Shown here: piece after piece, positions 13,801-23,394 of the stretch
Position numbering within the stretch: the first letter of the stretch is position 1
How the letters are laid out: the number at the start of each line of letters is the position of its first letter
Notes under the pieces: model-generated
What the model saw: the letters and a program-made list of their open reading frames with translations, nothing else
Told to the model about the DNA's origin: nothing
Databases searched by the model: none
Program-made: the position numbers and the translations under genes
Source: Antedon mediterranea
Lineage: Eukaryota; Echinodermata; Crinoidea; Comatulida; Antedonidae
Reading direction: 5' to 3'
DNA length: 64,000 bases
Assembly (NCBI RefSeq): GCF_964355755.1
Contig: NC_092670.1
Location: 11,161,201 to 11,225,200 of the forward strand

Positions 13801-16800
13801 AACAGAAATCAATCAATCAACTTTATTTCTATCAATATGAATACAAAAAGTAAATTGCTTGTTGTACCACCACCTTGAAATACATATGATAATAAGGAAC
13901 AATTGAATGGCAGCCCTTCGATGTTAAGGAAAAAAGTTTGATTAATTTGGATGGCTTTATGTCTATGTCATGCATCAGAAAAAGTACAAAAAAGTAAGGA
14001 CAAGGGTCAGAGTTGGATTCCAGAATGTCTAGCCTATTAGACATTTACTTTGGTTGTGATCAACGTCAGTTTAGAGTTAATTGTCCTTTGAGGTTTACTT
14101 ACAGTCATTGGATGATTCTTGCTCCGTAGAATCTGAAACAGAAGATGGAGTCCAAGGATTGTCAGTACCAGGAGTACTTGTACACTTAGAAGAAGTCATA
14201 TCATCATCTCCAGCTTCCTCTTCATCACTATTAGCTACCTGTAAAAAAAAGAACAGATTTTCAAACTGGTTATTTTATTTTAAAGAGAGTGGGGGTGGAG
14301 GAGGGCGAGGAGTGGAGACATTGGATAATACCAAATATATGGTGGCTTGTTAGCATATTATTCATGTTAAGTTTCAGACTGCCATCTCTAGCTATGTCTG
14401 GCCGAGATGCTTACTGTCCTTTATGATAAATACATAACACTGAAGAATGCCTGGTTTTAGCTATAAAAGTTACATACATTTCTAATTAAAGTATACTGAG
14501 ACATAAACATATTACTGTCAGGATGTGCTATATACAATACATAATAATAATAATATTGGAATACAAAACCAATACAAAACCAATGCAAAAACATAAAATG
14601 TAACAAGAATGCAAAGCACAAACACACAATGCAATAAATTGTGTAGATTAAATTTCTACAATTATGGACTCTAATTTTCTGATAATCATAGACATAGCAC
14701 AATAAATCTTCAAATCTTTATTTTTAGATCAAAGAAGAAATGTAAATTAGAGATGTCTTTGTAGAATTAAATTAGATATACTGTTTGTATAATATCAAGA
14801 AAACAACCGCACAATCCACATCAAACAAGAGGTACAATGGTAAATTTAGTAGTAAGTGTTAAAAAGAATTAAACAATTATATAATTAAATTAGCTCTACT
14901 CTTTGTATAACATCAAGAAAACAACCGCACAATCCACATCAAACAAGAGGTACAAGGGTAAATATAGTATTAAGTGTTAAGAAGAATTAAACAATTATAT
15001 AATTAAATTAGCTATACTGTTTGTATAATATCAAGAAAACAACCGCACAATCCACATCAAACAAGAGGTACGGTAAATATAGTATTAAGTGTGTAGGGTG
15101 TTTAAAATAGTGTGTAGAGGAGGGAAAGAAGTAGATAGGTAGGTAAATTATCAAATAGAATTATTCTTTATTATGGTTGTCTTATATCTGATATACAAAT
15201 GTGTGTGTTGCTTGGGATAAAAACAAAAAGAGTATTGAAACTTGTATGCATGCAACAATTACACTATGATACATACATAGCCATATAGCTTATATTCAAC
15301 ACAACATGTTTAGTAAAAGTCATAAAGCAAGATCAAAGTATATTGATCGAAACGTCAAGAAACTCAACAGTTCTTTTCAGAAAAAACTTTACATCAACAT
15401 ATTGATTTCGCATGCAAACCTTCAAACAAAAGTCATAATGCATTGAATCATTGAGGTACTTATTTGATAATTTACAGTAAGTAAGGGTAGATAAGCACGG
15501 GTTAACACTACCAATACACAACTATGACAAATTATAGTTTTCTTTTGTCTTGACTTACAACAGGTGATTCACACACAAAGCCAGGAGAATTGGCTTTCGA
15601 TGCTTCAGAAAGAGTGGGAGACAAAATCTCATCTGTCTAAAAACAACATAATGTGAACACAGTGTTTATTCATAAATATGTGTGTGTGTGTGAACAAGAG
15701 AATGGTGTGTCAAACAATTAAACAATTATTAGAATTAATCAAAATATCACAGTGTAGACAAATTATATTTTAAATATTTAAAAATAATACAGTGTATTTG
15801 TCTATGTAGACAAAAACTATTTTATGCAAGAGTAATAACAAAGAAAACAGAAATTCGTATGGAGAAATCTAAACGAACGAATTGGGTCAGGTTTATAACT
15901 CCATGATTGGGCATAAACTGTACTAACATTTTCACAACCATGCACTAACAACATCTAGTTTGAGAGAACCCTGATACATTGGGTGGACTGTTTGTAACCG
16001 ATGTTCAAAGCCTTCAACAACATTTCTTCCTGATGCATTTTGGGCCAGAATGGTTTTTCAGAAAGCAAACTGTACTTGTATTATACATTATACATTTTGG
16101 AATATTTGTTGGAGAGACACACCTTACCGGTGACAGCGTTTTGTTTAATGCTTTTGTCTCTCCTTGGCTTCGTGTCTTGTATTTCATATATATATATATA
16201 TATATATTTCTATGTTTTTTGTAATTATTATTTTATGTTTATTGCCGAAATGAATAAAAAAAAAAAAAAAAAATACTGGCGGTGCTGTTTATTGACTTAC
16301 TTGGATATCTTCTGCAATACTAATCATACCAGGGTTCGTTTCCCCAGAACAAAAATGTTTCTCTACCACCTGATGTAAAGTATCATTGTACCAATCAAAA
16401 TCTAAAGAAATAAAGTAATGTACAATAAATAAATGGAATGTTCTATTGTTCAAAAGGGGTGTTCTAACTTTTTGAAGGAAGGCAATAATAATAATTTTAT
16501 CTAGGTATTATGAATTTATAATAAAAACCTAAATAAAAAAAAATTCAAATTTAGGAATGTAATTTTTACTTTTTTTTGCCTTTTTTGGTTTTAAAAATAT
16601 ATTTTGTTTACTGTACTCACCATCTTCTGTTACTAGTCTATCAGCAAATGTTCTGGTGGCTTCATGACACCAAAGCCTGACAACCATTCTCATCATTGGG
16701 GGCACTGAAAAAGCCTCAACTCTTCTGGATTTTCTTCTTCCATAATTTCCTTAAATATTACATCAAATTAAAAAACTTTAATAAATAGCAAGTTTTTTAG

Positions 16801-18758
16801 CTTGACTTATTTCAAGACACTAATTAAAGAAAATTGAAAATTATTCACACAAAACCATGCCCATGGGAAAATAGAAAACAAGAGTTGAAACAATTGAAAA
16901 CACAAAGTCAAACTTAAACAGTAGTGATAAATTTACCATACCTGCTAGTGATCTTTGATGTCCATGTCTAGGCCTTCCTCTTGTTCTAGCTGACAGCAAA
17001 TACATACTTTGAACTACCTTACCAATGTCATGCAAGGAAAAGGTATAGTGTGGGTTGAGAGGGCTTAGAGAAAACTGTTTCCTCACAGCGGAATATAAGT
17101 CTTGAGAGGCTGAGAGTATGGCCTATAAAATAGATTCATACTTATTACATTTTAACACTTTTTTCCACTTTATTATACATATACATACAGAAGTTGTAAG
17201 AACCCAAACATATTTTTTTTTAGAATTATATTAAAAACGGCAAAACAAAGAGCAATCACCACCACTGCCATTGCACAACCAACATCACCATACTGCCACC
17301 ACCATCATCACTGTCATTACAAACAACCAACATCACCAGACTGCCACCACAAGATACTTCATTATTTATAAAGGACTGCCATCCATAACCAACATAAATG
17401 CTACAGCCATAGCTATGTCATACTGCCACATACCTGAACATAAATGTCACTACTCCCAACAAATTTCAATGAATTTTAAAGGAAAAAAACAAAGACCGAT
17501 AACAAAATAGTTTATTACAAACCTGAGCTAACTCATGGTGTCTGTTTAACGAGTAAGCAGGAAATTCTTCCAACCAAGCCTGCATGGTAGAACTATATAA
17601 CTTGCTGTATGAATCATGAGATAACGCAAAAAAGTTCAACACGCTGAAAAGTCGTGTAATGCGTGGAGAAAGCACATTTGTACACAATCCGCTACCAATG
17701 CCGGCTGATCCAGGAGCGTTGCAAGCAGCAATGAAGTTAGCTCTCTCCATAGGTTGGAAGGTGTTACGTGACCTGTGGTAAATACCTTCACAGTTGATTA
17801 ACTGCCGAACTAGTTCTAGACAAGGCTGTTCTCCTAAGTTAGGAAATATAGAAATCAGCATTTACTTGAAATGGTAAAATGGTAAAAGTTTATATACTTA
17901 TATAATTCTCCTAAATCATTTAAAAAAAAATAAAAATGAAAAGTTGGCCAGCGAGGTTCAGGGCTTTGAATGAAATGTGTGCAAACATTTTCAGTAAGTT
18001 GAAAATATTTGAAGGCCTTACAAATTTGAACAATGTGCCAGTGCTTAGTTAGCGCATATTTCTGCATGTTTTCCTGAATCATAAATGCACAAGTTGCAGA
18101 CCATGTGATTATTGCAAGTAGGCCAAAATGACCACTGACCAATGATGGCCACAATTCCATCATTCGGCCTGATAAACAACCTGAATAAGTCGTGAAATGT
18201 TGCTGTTTACTAAACAAATGTGAATCACAAATTGGATGGTTCAACGTTGTGTACTAAACAAGTCCATTAGGCGCTATATAAATCCAAGATATTATTATTA
18301 TATTAGTTAATTATATTTATACTACCTGGATGAATGACAATATCCATATCCAATTAAAGTAGCCTGTGGTTCCCACTTGCTAGTAATTTGACCAAACACA
18401 ACAGGATGGATCATCCAAATTTTTGCTTGCAAAACTCTTATGTTGTGCATATGTCTTGCGTTGCGCCGAAGTAGAAACCAAGCTTGTGTTACTAGTTTTA
18501 AACTGGAATGCATTTTTCCACAATTTATTTCATAATTATTGAAATTTTATTCTTACCAGTTTTTTTCTTTTTAGGACAGCAATTGAGATCATCTATAAAT
18601 ATAATGTTGCTCTGTTTGTTTATTTTACCAGTGCTGATGGAGGAATTAGCTTGGTTCTTAGTTTGCAACTTGCTTACAACGAACTCTTCAAATTGTCTGC
18701 ATGAAAACTTATCTGAAAATGTTGTCTTTACAAAGTAATGTCTCGGCTGAACTAAGTT
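691..18758 (-). CDS. Dynein heavy chain, diverged (DNHD1-like?), partial, 33 exons
   Basis: Large AAA+ motor protein that moves along microtubules. Thirty-three exons, read right to left, join in phase into 2,074 codons without a stop: AAA3 Walker B (NIIFIDDLN), AAA4 P-loop (GQARGTGRASL), stalk coiled coils around a microtubule-binding tip, AAA5 and AAA6 (LVLNNCHL). Every intron used has GT/AG ends, so the reading frame looks functional. The part seen is under half of a usual 4,000-4,700-residue chain. The C-terminus runs off the left edge, and the tail, AAA1 and AAA2 are missing on the right. Motifs are clearly more diverged than in standard axonemal chains, for example a degenerate AAA4 Walker B, and there is a long acidic insert before AAA4. 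This suggests a DNHD1-type protein, but the subtype is my inference. Dynein identity is nearly certain. Confidence 0.95.
1281..1394 (+). repeat. Dispersed repeat, copy A (partner at 20,358)
   Basis: About 115 bases beginning TCCAAAGGCAAATTACTGAA and ending near AAATCAAAACGATAA match, with small indels, a stretch in intron 2 of FReD gene 1. Same orientation. No coding content. Confidence 0.8.
1462..1595. mobile_element. MITE-like palindromic element in dynein intron
   Basis: Left end TAAAGCCTTGTCTAC is the reverse complement of right end GTAGACAAGGCTTTA, and the complementarity continues inward through TGTGTCAA..ATGTGATG to CATATATGG. About 134 bp, no coding frame. A related, less complete copy lies at 23,090-23,190. 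The superfamily cannot be assigned, as no clear target duplication is visible. Confidence 0.8.
3435..3478. repeat. Perfect 18-bp hairpin in dynein intron
   Basis: Arms CAGGGAAGAGTGAAATTA and TAATTTCACTCTTCCCTG are exact reverse complements, separated by an 8-nt AT loop, and an imperfect stem (ATATTA/GATATT) extends outward. Probably the remains of a short inverted-repeat element, but an intronic stem-loop transcript is possible. Confidence 0.85.
3680..3800. mobile_element. SINE-like fragments in dynein intron
   Basis: Plus strand 3788-3798 reads GTTCAAGTCCC, a good RNA polymerase III B-box, preceded by a tRNA-like AGTGATCTGG stretch. Just upstream, the minus strand reads GTGCGCTATATTTTG, the kind of 3' tail carried by many tRNA-derived SINEs. 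The two signals point in opposite directions, so two fragments are likely. Confidence 0.55.
5100..5180 (+). repeat. Possible retroelement 3' tail
   Basis: A stretch ending GGTCAAATAAATAAATTAAA looks like the simple-repeat tail of a SINE or LINE inserted in a dynein intron. No other diagnostic part was recognised. Confidence 0.3.
5243..8528 (-). CDS. Dynein exons 21-26: AAA5
   Basis: Exons 8247-8528, 7902-8073, 7502-7708, 6586-6757, 5872-6254 and 5243-5427. Exon 21 opens with KISRATHLMTNM..LHSTW and GDALLAAACVCYHGPMNERTRKELL, the conserved start of the D5/AAA5 region. Exon 23 has DNALIMRACCQWRRRQWPLLLDPDQQV (cf. NALIVxxxxRWPLMIDPQ in dyneins). Exons 24 and 25 carry an extra loop rich in Glu, Ser and Thr (about residues DTLFEEDQIRTPL to PEIERPQ), then PNFNLFLSSSVPLKLKG. 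Exon 26 gives LAISPEGLSNQILDIAIEIERPE, matching TVTPEGLEDQLLGxVVxxERP. The loop is longer than usual. The donor of exon 21 (GTTGAT) is unusual, so its 3' edge is slightly less certain. Confidence 0.92.
7244..7449. mobile_element. MITE-like element with ~38-bp terminal inverted repeats
   Basis: Left arm TAAGTATATTGAAAATATTC, continuing through TTTTTTCCAAACCAATAA, is mirrored at the right by TTATTGGTTTGGAAAAAAGA and on to ATATACTTA. The loop of about 130 bp has no frame. It sits in the dynein intron between the exons at 7502-7708 and 6586-6757. Confidence 0.85.
8630..10845 (-). CDS. Dynein exons 15-20: stalk and microtubule-binding domain
   Basis: Exons 10642-10845, 10307-10477, 9750-9845, 9460-9605, 8901-9174 and 8630-8752. 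The first gives the helix before the stalk (YIHQSSIKAIDKHF, then SPLTFIEFIDLFK). The next two are heptad-rich with many Glu/Lys (LQEVDKLKKEYAD), forming coiled coil 1. The microtubule-binding tip follows: ALTALKSLNSHDLDEIRSY, APPAVVVNVVSALCLL, DWASGKLLI, then FRPEVVAVVSKAAESLCKWV, which matches the strongly conserved FxPexVxxvSkAaxgLcxWv motif. Coiled coil 2 begins in LNPKLKQVQVAEAKLDQ. Tip and stalk are of normal size, so microtubule binding is probably kept. Confidence 0.94.
10993..12782 (-). CDS. Dynein exons 10-14: AAA4 module
   Basis: Exons 12701-12782, 12420-12568, 11740-12007, 11249-11419 and 10993-11153. The order of motifs is that of dynein AAA4: VLFTKFINI (cf. the GDFMN region), LVFFDETLRHIAKLTRML, the P-loop GQARGTGRASLTRLAA with Arg at the Lys position (an exchange also found in other dyneins), then PSVLLVSCKPTDQALFDL in place of the usual FLFTDTQI Walker B. 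Next come CPGLYSKDDLDQIA, LHVVVSLHCPG and the SCCVDVYKHWSHDGLVSVA segment that matches the conserved TIDWF..W...AL. The Walker B acidic residues are not obvious, so nucleotide hydrolysis at AAA4 is doubtful. Folding as AAA4 is well supported. Confidence 0.92.
13037..15636 (-). CDS. Dynein exons 6-9: acidic, Ser/Thr-rich insert before AAA4
   Basis: Exons 15559-15636, 14103-14238, 13552-13770 and 13037-13281 encode about 226 residues dominated by Ser, Thr, Glu, Asp and Pro. They include an acidic run (NSDEEEAGDDDM), a basic stretch (SSSRKSSKEKKGV) and several S/T-P sites. Phases agree (0/0/1/1/0), and splice sites are canonical. Standard dynein heavy chains have only a short linker between the AAA3 lid and AAA4, so this is an expanded, probably disordered region. 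It could be a phosphorylation or partner-binding segment, but nothing in the sequence proves that. The last 30 residues (GDAFTIDQQFNGPLIPMHQ) look structured and probably begin AAA4. Confidence 0.82.
13807..14060 (-). mobile_element. LINE 3' end fragment (minus orientation)
   Basis: Plus strand ATCAATCAATCAACTTTATT is, on the minus strand, AATAAAGTTGATTGATTGAT, a typical short-repeat 3' terminus of CR1/L2-like LINEs. The rest up to about 14,060 has no convincing reverse transcriptase frame. Intronic in the dynein gene. Confidence 0.5.
14760..15100. repeat. 118-bp tandem repeat (about 3 copies)
   Basis: CAAGAAAACAACCGCACAAT occurs at 14,796, 14,914 and 15,032, spaced 118 bases apart. The copies differ by a few substitutions and small deletions. 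It fills the dynein intron between the exons at 15559-15636 and 14103-14238. Confidence 0.92.
15345..15435. repeat. Dispersed repeat, copy A (partner near 31.57 kb)
   Basis: GAAACTCAACAGTTCTTTTC, then ATCAACATATTGATTTC and GCAAACCTTCAAACAAAA, recur in the same order at 31,562-31,640. It lies in a dynein intron. Confidence 0.7.
16184..16272. repeat. (TA)n microsatellite and poly-A run
   Basis: A TA dinucleotide run of about 24 bases at 16,185-16,208, and a run of A from 16,257 to 16,273, in the dynein intron next to the exon at 16301-16401. Confidence 0.9.
16301..18758 (-). CDS. Dynein exons 1-5 of window: AAA3 C-terminal part and lid
   Basis: Exons at 18557-18758, 17523-17833, 16942-17122, 16621-16749 and 16301-16401, read right to left. 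The first holds the Walker B strand IIFIDDLN. The second carries the sensor-1 region (ANFIAACNAPG, then RITRLFSVLNF), matching the dynein signature around FVAACGPPGGGRNPVTPR but with the GGGRNPVTPR part altered. The third has the HYTFSLHDIGKVVQ helix, close to the dynein HYTFNLRDLSRVFQ. The last two give LWCHEATRTFADRL and the following linker. The preceding exon with the AAA3 P-loop should lie further right, but I found none before the first FReD gene. The 723-bp intron between exons 1 and 2 contains repeat DNA with spurious minus-strand open frames. Confidence 0.93.
17255..17420. repeat. Degenerate CCA/CAT-rich simple repeat
   Basis: Repeated CACCACCA, CATCACCA and ACTGCCACC units fill the intron between the dynein exons at 17523-17833 and 16942-17122. 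The resulting His/Thr-rich open frame is not a gene. Confidence 0.75.
17940..18300 (+). mobile_element. Probable SINE or composite repeat in dynein intron
   Basis: The plus-strand sequence ends GGCGCTATATAAATCCAAG followed by ATTATTATTA, a characteristic 3' tail of tRNA-derived SINEs in deuterostomes. A promoter head was not recognised. The intron is bounded by exons that splice in phase across it, so the open frames inside are not dynein. Confidence 0.5.
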
Positions 18759-19645
18759 CTGTTTACAAAGAGAAAAATGACAATTATCAATTTAGTTATT
18801 TTTCTTTCACAAATGGAAACATTTTAGAATTAATACCATTATAATTTAAACAAAACAATAAATCATTCATTTTTTAAATTTATATTAACCCTATAAATTT
18901 ATGTTATTAAATCTTAAATACACGTTCCCAATTAAAGACCATTTTTGGACCATCTCTAATTGCATCTGCCCTTTATAATGAACTTTAAAAATTACTTTTT
19001 TTATTGCTAGGAATGATCTGACAGGATCAGCTCAATAAGGAAAACCTCAATACAGAGCATGCAATAAGAATTACTTCCTAGGAATAAGCCGCTAGATTTC
19101 CCAACAAGAATCCTTAATACTTCAGTTACTATTTAAACAACAAATATATTAGCACAGATTATGAAAGGGAAATCCACAATAAATCCAGGACTTTTTAAAA
19201 AATTTTCTATGACCAGGATGAGATACTATAGGGTCATTCCATGTCAAATCACCCAATACCATGCATTTTTGTCTCAGATTCATTTTGTCAATTATTCCTC
19301 AACTATTCAAATGAAAAAAACCAAAATTTCAGCAGGGCGTTGGAATAGATTTCACCATATTATGAATATGACACCAAAATAATGCTCACATTTTTTAGGC
19401 AATTTTTTTTGCTGAATGATGTCTTTTAAAATGGAAATAGGAAATACACAACAGTTTAACCTAAACATTTGGAATAAATCCAAGATAAAAGTGCTTCATT
19501 TATTTTATTATCAATACTAAAAATCAAAAAATTCCCTGCCCAACCACTAAACAATTAAAAGTATAAAGTTGAATTACTTCCAACATTTCTATTTATTTCC
19601 TTAAAGGAATTAAGCATGGTTTGTTTAGCCATTGAGGAATTAAGG
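18759..19645. other. Gap between dynein exons and FReD gene 1
   Basis: AT-rich DNA without a convincing exon on either strand. I looked here for the AAA3 P-loop exon of the dynein gene and found nothing in frame. A stretch near 19,230 (GGGTCATTCCATGTCAAATC) resembles transposon DNA rather than a gene. Confidence 0.6.
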
Positions 19646-19740
19646 TTTAACCCGGATATATCCATGAAGGAGGAGGAAATAAATTAAATAACACTAATTT
19701 AGTTTCTTCATGATAACCTAGTTTCAGGCCTATATATAGC
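19646..19740 (+). promoter_or_regulatory. Promoter of FReD gene 1
   Basis: TATATATAG at 19,731 lies 91 bases before the ATG. Upstream at 19,646 is TTTAACCCGGAT, a 12-mer also found at 24,222 ahead of gene 2, so it may be a shared element. No binding factor can be named. Confidence 0.6.
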
Positions 19741-19821
19741 TGGAGAGTTCGAGGATCTAACAGAGTTTCGACTAAGAAGGTAAAGCTGTCGTTTGTGTTG
19801 AAGAAGTTATAGTGTGACACA

Positions 19822-21903
19822 ATGAATTCCAGAGCTTTAGTAATTGGCGCCATGTTGGTTGTGCTAGGTACCACTACCAGTAAGCCAATTGGGGAACCTG
19901 AAAACCATGGATGCCCTTCAAGTAAGTGCAATGTTTATATTAAGACCGATCTCATACCAAACAGTTAGAACTGGATTATATGAAATAGCATTCTATACAA
20001 TCAGGTTATTCCTATAATGCCCTAGGTCAAAGAACATCAAACCTTTATTACCATTTACAAATTAGAAGTTAGTTTGGAAAGGGACCTTGAGTATTGAAGC
20101 ATATACCTGATCTAAATGTATGTCCAAAAAGTAAATAGAACAAATATTTGAATTGATTGTATCAACTTTCAGAAAAATGTTTTAGTCAGGACTGTGGAGA
20201 AATTTTGCAAAATGATCCTTCTGCTGAGAGTGGCGACTACTTGATACAGCCAAGTGATGGAAGACCAGAGTTTACTGTTTATTGTGAGATGAGGGAAGAT
20301 GGTGGATGGACAGTAAGTACATAACATTTCTATTGATTTTTATACAAATGATTCAAAAATCCAAAGGCAAATTACTGAAAAAATGACAATGCTGTGGCAT
20401 TTAGTCATTCTATCAGTGACTGGATTTCAATGGAGATACAAAATAAAATAAGCAAATAGCTAAATCAAAACGATAATATTCATTGTTGTTTAAAAATTCA
20501 ATTCAGACAAAAGATGTATCATATAAAATTGTATTGTACAATTAAATCTGTGAGATCTAATTTCAATACAAAAGCCTCACTGACAAGGTAATTAACTAAA
20601 CCATTGACTCATTATATCATGGTTTTACCAAAATTCAACCACAACATTAAAAACTATATGATTAAAGTGCATGGTGAAAGTAATTCTGAATTTACCCGGA
20701 TTAGACTTTTTAGCCAACATGGTTAAAATGTATAAGAACCATGGTAAGATCTACTGGGCACTGAGTAGTTGGTAAAACTAACCATTAGTTTTGGTTAATG
20801 AAGGAATTGTAGCTAGCATTCTTATTAGACTTTTCTTAGCCAACTTTAGCAAAATTAAGTCCAGTCTGGCCATGTTTTAGATATGATAATTTTGAACAGG
20901 AAAAATGTGTGCATTCTGCAGAAAATGTTACAGTATAGTAAAGATTATTCTCAGTGGTTTTGTTCCATAACAATGACAGGATATGGTATTGGTCTGTTGA
21001 AAACTATTTCGCATTTCTAATAACATATCATTTAAATTTATTGGTTGATTTGATTGAAATTTATCAGGTGATACAACGAAGAGAGGATGGTTTGGTAAAT
21101 TTCTACCGCAATTGGGCCGACTACAAAGAGGGTTTTGGAAATGTGCACTCAGAGTTCTGGCTTGGTAATGAACAGATCAACCGTATAACATCTGATGGTG
21201 ATTTTGAGCTCTTAGTAGAGATTACTGATCATACAAACGCTATGAAGAATGCAAGATATTCTCACTTTCGCATTGGTACTGAATGGTCTAACTATACTCT
21301 CAGAATTAGTGGGTACACAGGAAGTGCAGGTGAGAAAATTACAAATTAATTTTATCAGGGATGCATTCAGTGGTAGGAATGGGAAAAGCTTTGAGGGAAA
21401 TAAAAACAAAATAATTAAATAAAAAACTAAATTATTACTTTAAACTAAGCATTCACTCAAACCTGGGTGTGCTCCAACCAGAGTGTGGAAAAAAAACCCT
21501 GAAACACGATTCTAAAAAAACCTGAGTGTGAAACAACACCTAAAACCCAAGTTCGAAACAAAATAAGACCACTCTGAAACAAAACCTGAACTTAAAAAAT
21601 GTCTCAAACCTGATATTTCTTTTGTTAGGTGACTCTATGGCATACCATAAAGACAGACCTTTTTCAACATACGACAGAGACAATGATGGAACGTCTAGTA
21701 AGAACTGTGCTGAAAACTCCCAAGCTGGTTGGTGGTTCAATAATTGTTACCACTCATCCCTGAATGGCCCTTACCTTACACCAGGTACAATTGCAGCTGC
21801 CAATTATGACAAAGGTATATTGTGGCATCATTTCAAGGGAACTAAATACAGCCATAAGATTACACTGATGATGGTTAAAAGAGCACCAAAAGGAGAACTT
21901 TAA
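19822..21903 (+). CDS. FReD gene 1: secreted fibrinogen-related lectin
   Basis: Exons 19822-19921, 20173-20312, 21068-21329 and 21629-21903 join in phases 1/0/1 to 258 aa. The start MNSRALVIGAMLVVLG is a signal peptide, and a linker with one Cys follows. The fibrinogen-like domain begins at CFSQDCGEIL and includes [30 protein letters not shown] (calcium site), NCAEN and GWWFNNC. The four domain cysteines (DCGE, YCEM, NCAE, NNCY) are present, giving the two usual disulfides. Family members bind acetylated or other glycans and act in innate recognition, and secretion is predicted. The C-terminus is a few residues longer (KGEL) than in the other copies. KGEL resembles the KDEL-type retention signal, but this may be chance. 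Confidence 0.93.
20358..20475 (+). repeat. Dispersed repeat, copy B (partner at 1,281)
   Basis: TCCAAAGGCAAATTACTGAA through AAATCAAAACGATAA matches the dynein intron copy, with a short extra segment (CATTTAGTCATTCTA). Located in intron 2 of FReD gene 1. Confidence 0.8.
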
Positions 21904-23030
21904 CTATGTACAGTAGTAATTGTATAAAATATTCAGAGATAATCTATACTGGAAATTAATCAGTTAATTTACCTACTGACAACAAATAGTGCAAGAGAAT
22001 GTTTTCAACATTTTAAATGATTTAGTAACTTTAGGTTTAGGTCACAATTTTAGTGAAATGTTATAATTATGTAAGTGAATTTTGCATGTGATTGCAATTG
22101 TTTGGAGTTAAGGGCATGAATAAAATATAAACTTAATGTGTTGTTTGTGTAATATTATTACTGTTCTTTCATTTGTGATGTTTCTTGTCTTAAAATACAT
22201 ACCACACAGCATACATGTCAACATCTGAAGTTTAAAAAACGGGAGGTCAACAGCGCCCTCAATATGTTATTGAGAGGTATACGAGTGCAGTGTGTGACGT
22301 CACAAGCAGTATCGCGTGGTGGCTATGTAAGGGGAATCCCCTTTCCGTCAAGAAAAAAATTATTGAAAAAATTTATGACCCCAAATGGATGTACATAATA
22401 ATTAATTCCTTCAAAATTACGTTTTCATATTATTTGATTCATTATCACATAACGAAGGAAATAAAATCCTATGCAACTCCCAGACAATTGAAACAACAAA
22501 ATAACTGCTTTCGACATGTGCTGTTTACTCTCCAAACGGAAGTAGTTATGAAAACTTCTAGTACCCTGCTGTGATTGAATTGGTAGTACTGAAACCAAGA
22601 TTTCATCCTGTTGTTGTAAAGGCCTATAAATAAAGAGACTTGTCAAGATCCAACACAGTCTTGGGCTAAGAAAGACCTGTATAGTTATATCGTGAGAGCA
22701 AGCTTCAAAGTCGGATACAGAATGTATTCCAGTTATTAGTCGCCTGTATGTTAGTTGAGAAGGCCATGAAAGTCATGGATGCCATTTAAGAAGTAAGTGG
22801 ACAAACTTATTAATTTATTTATTCAACTTTGTTTTACAAGGGTAGCTCTAACAGCACTACAGCAAAATACAGCTTACTTTTATAGAATTTTTGTTTACCG
22901 TATTAAAAAAAAAAAATAAATTTACATGAAAAACTGTAATTTAAAGCAAAAATCATTATTTTTCTGTCCCTATGAAAGTGAACATCATTCAAACTGCAAA
23001 ATGGCCTATTCAAAGTTTGATTTATAAATC
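21904..23030. other. Intergenic DNA between FReD genes 1 and 2
   Basis: 3' UTR of gene 1, then repeat-like sequence around 22,240-22,340 (GGGAGGTCAACAGCGCCCTC). No gene was recognised. Confidence 0.5.
22119..22124 (+). terminator. Poly(A) signal of FReD gene 1
   Basis: AATAAA about 215 bases after the stop codon of gene 1. Confidence 0.6.
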
Positions 23031-23039
23031 TTTATTTGT

Positions 23040-23200
23040 CATGATTTTGGGAGACAATACACTATCAAACTAGTTTGACAAAAAAAAGTGTGATCTGCCA
23101 AAATATGGTAGTGATATGCCCAAAATGGTAATGATTTCCATATGGGCACATCACAGTTTGATGGTATAGACAGCTTAAGAAAGTATCTTAATGTTATCAT
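23040..23200. mobile_element. MITE fragment related to the element at 1,462
   Basis: ATATGGTAGTGATATGCCC and CCATATGGGCACATCACA match, in the reverse orientation, the core of the palindromic element at 1,462-1,595. The ends are degraded. Confidence 0.6.
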
Positions 23201-23394
23201 TGAAGATGTATTGTCCCTTTGTCTACTTGAAAAAAAATTTAAATAAAAAGATTTCGAAAAAAAGTGGGTCATTTTAAAGTATCATAATAGTTATTAACTT
23301 TCACCAAAAATTATTTAACTGAAATACAGATTTTTTTTGGTTCAAAAAATAACTTTGACTTCCAGTCAAAGTTTTTGATAAAAACATATCTCAT

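Noticed and set aside
17855-18513. Two minus-strand open frames (129 and 63 codons) between dynein exons
   Set aside because: The flanking exons at 18557-18758 and 17523-17833 join directly in phase within a conserved AAA3 sequence, so the frames are intronic. They end beside a SINE-type tail.
19647-19931. Minus-strand 94-codon frame as an upstream dynein exon
   Set aside because: It is the shadow of the gene 1 promoter and signal-peptide exon, and shows no dynein motif.
21885-21900. KGEL end of gene 1 as an endoplasmic reticulum retention signal
   Set aside because: It resembles KDEL, but one gene only carries it, and the family is secreted. Not enough to claim.
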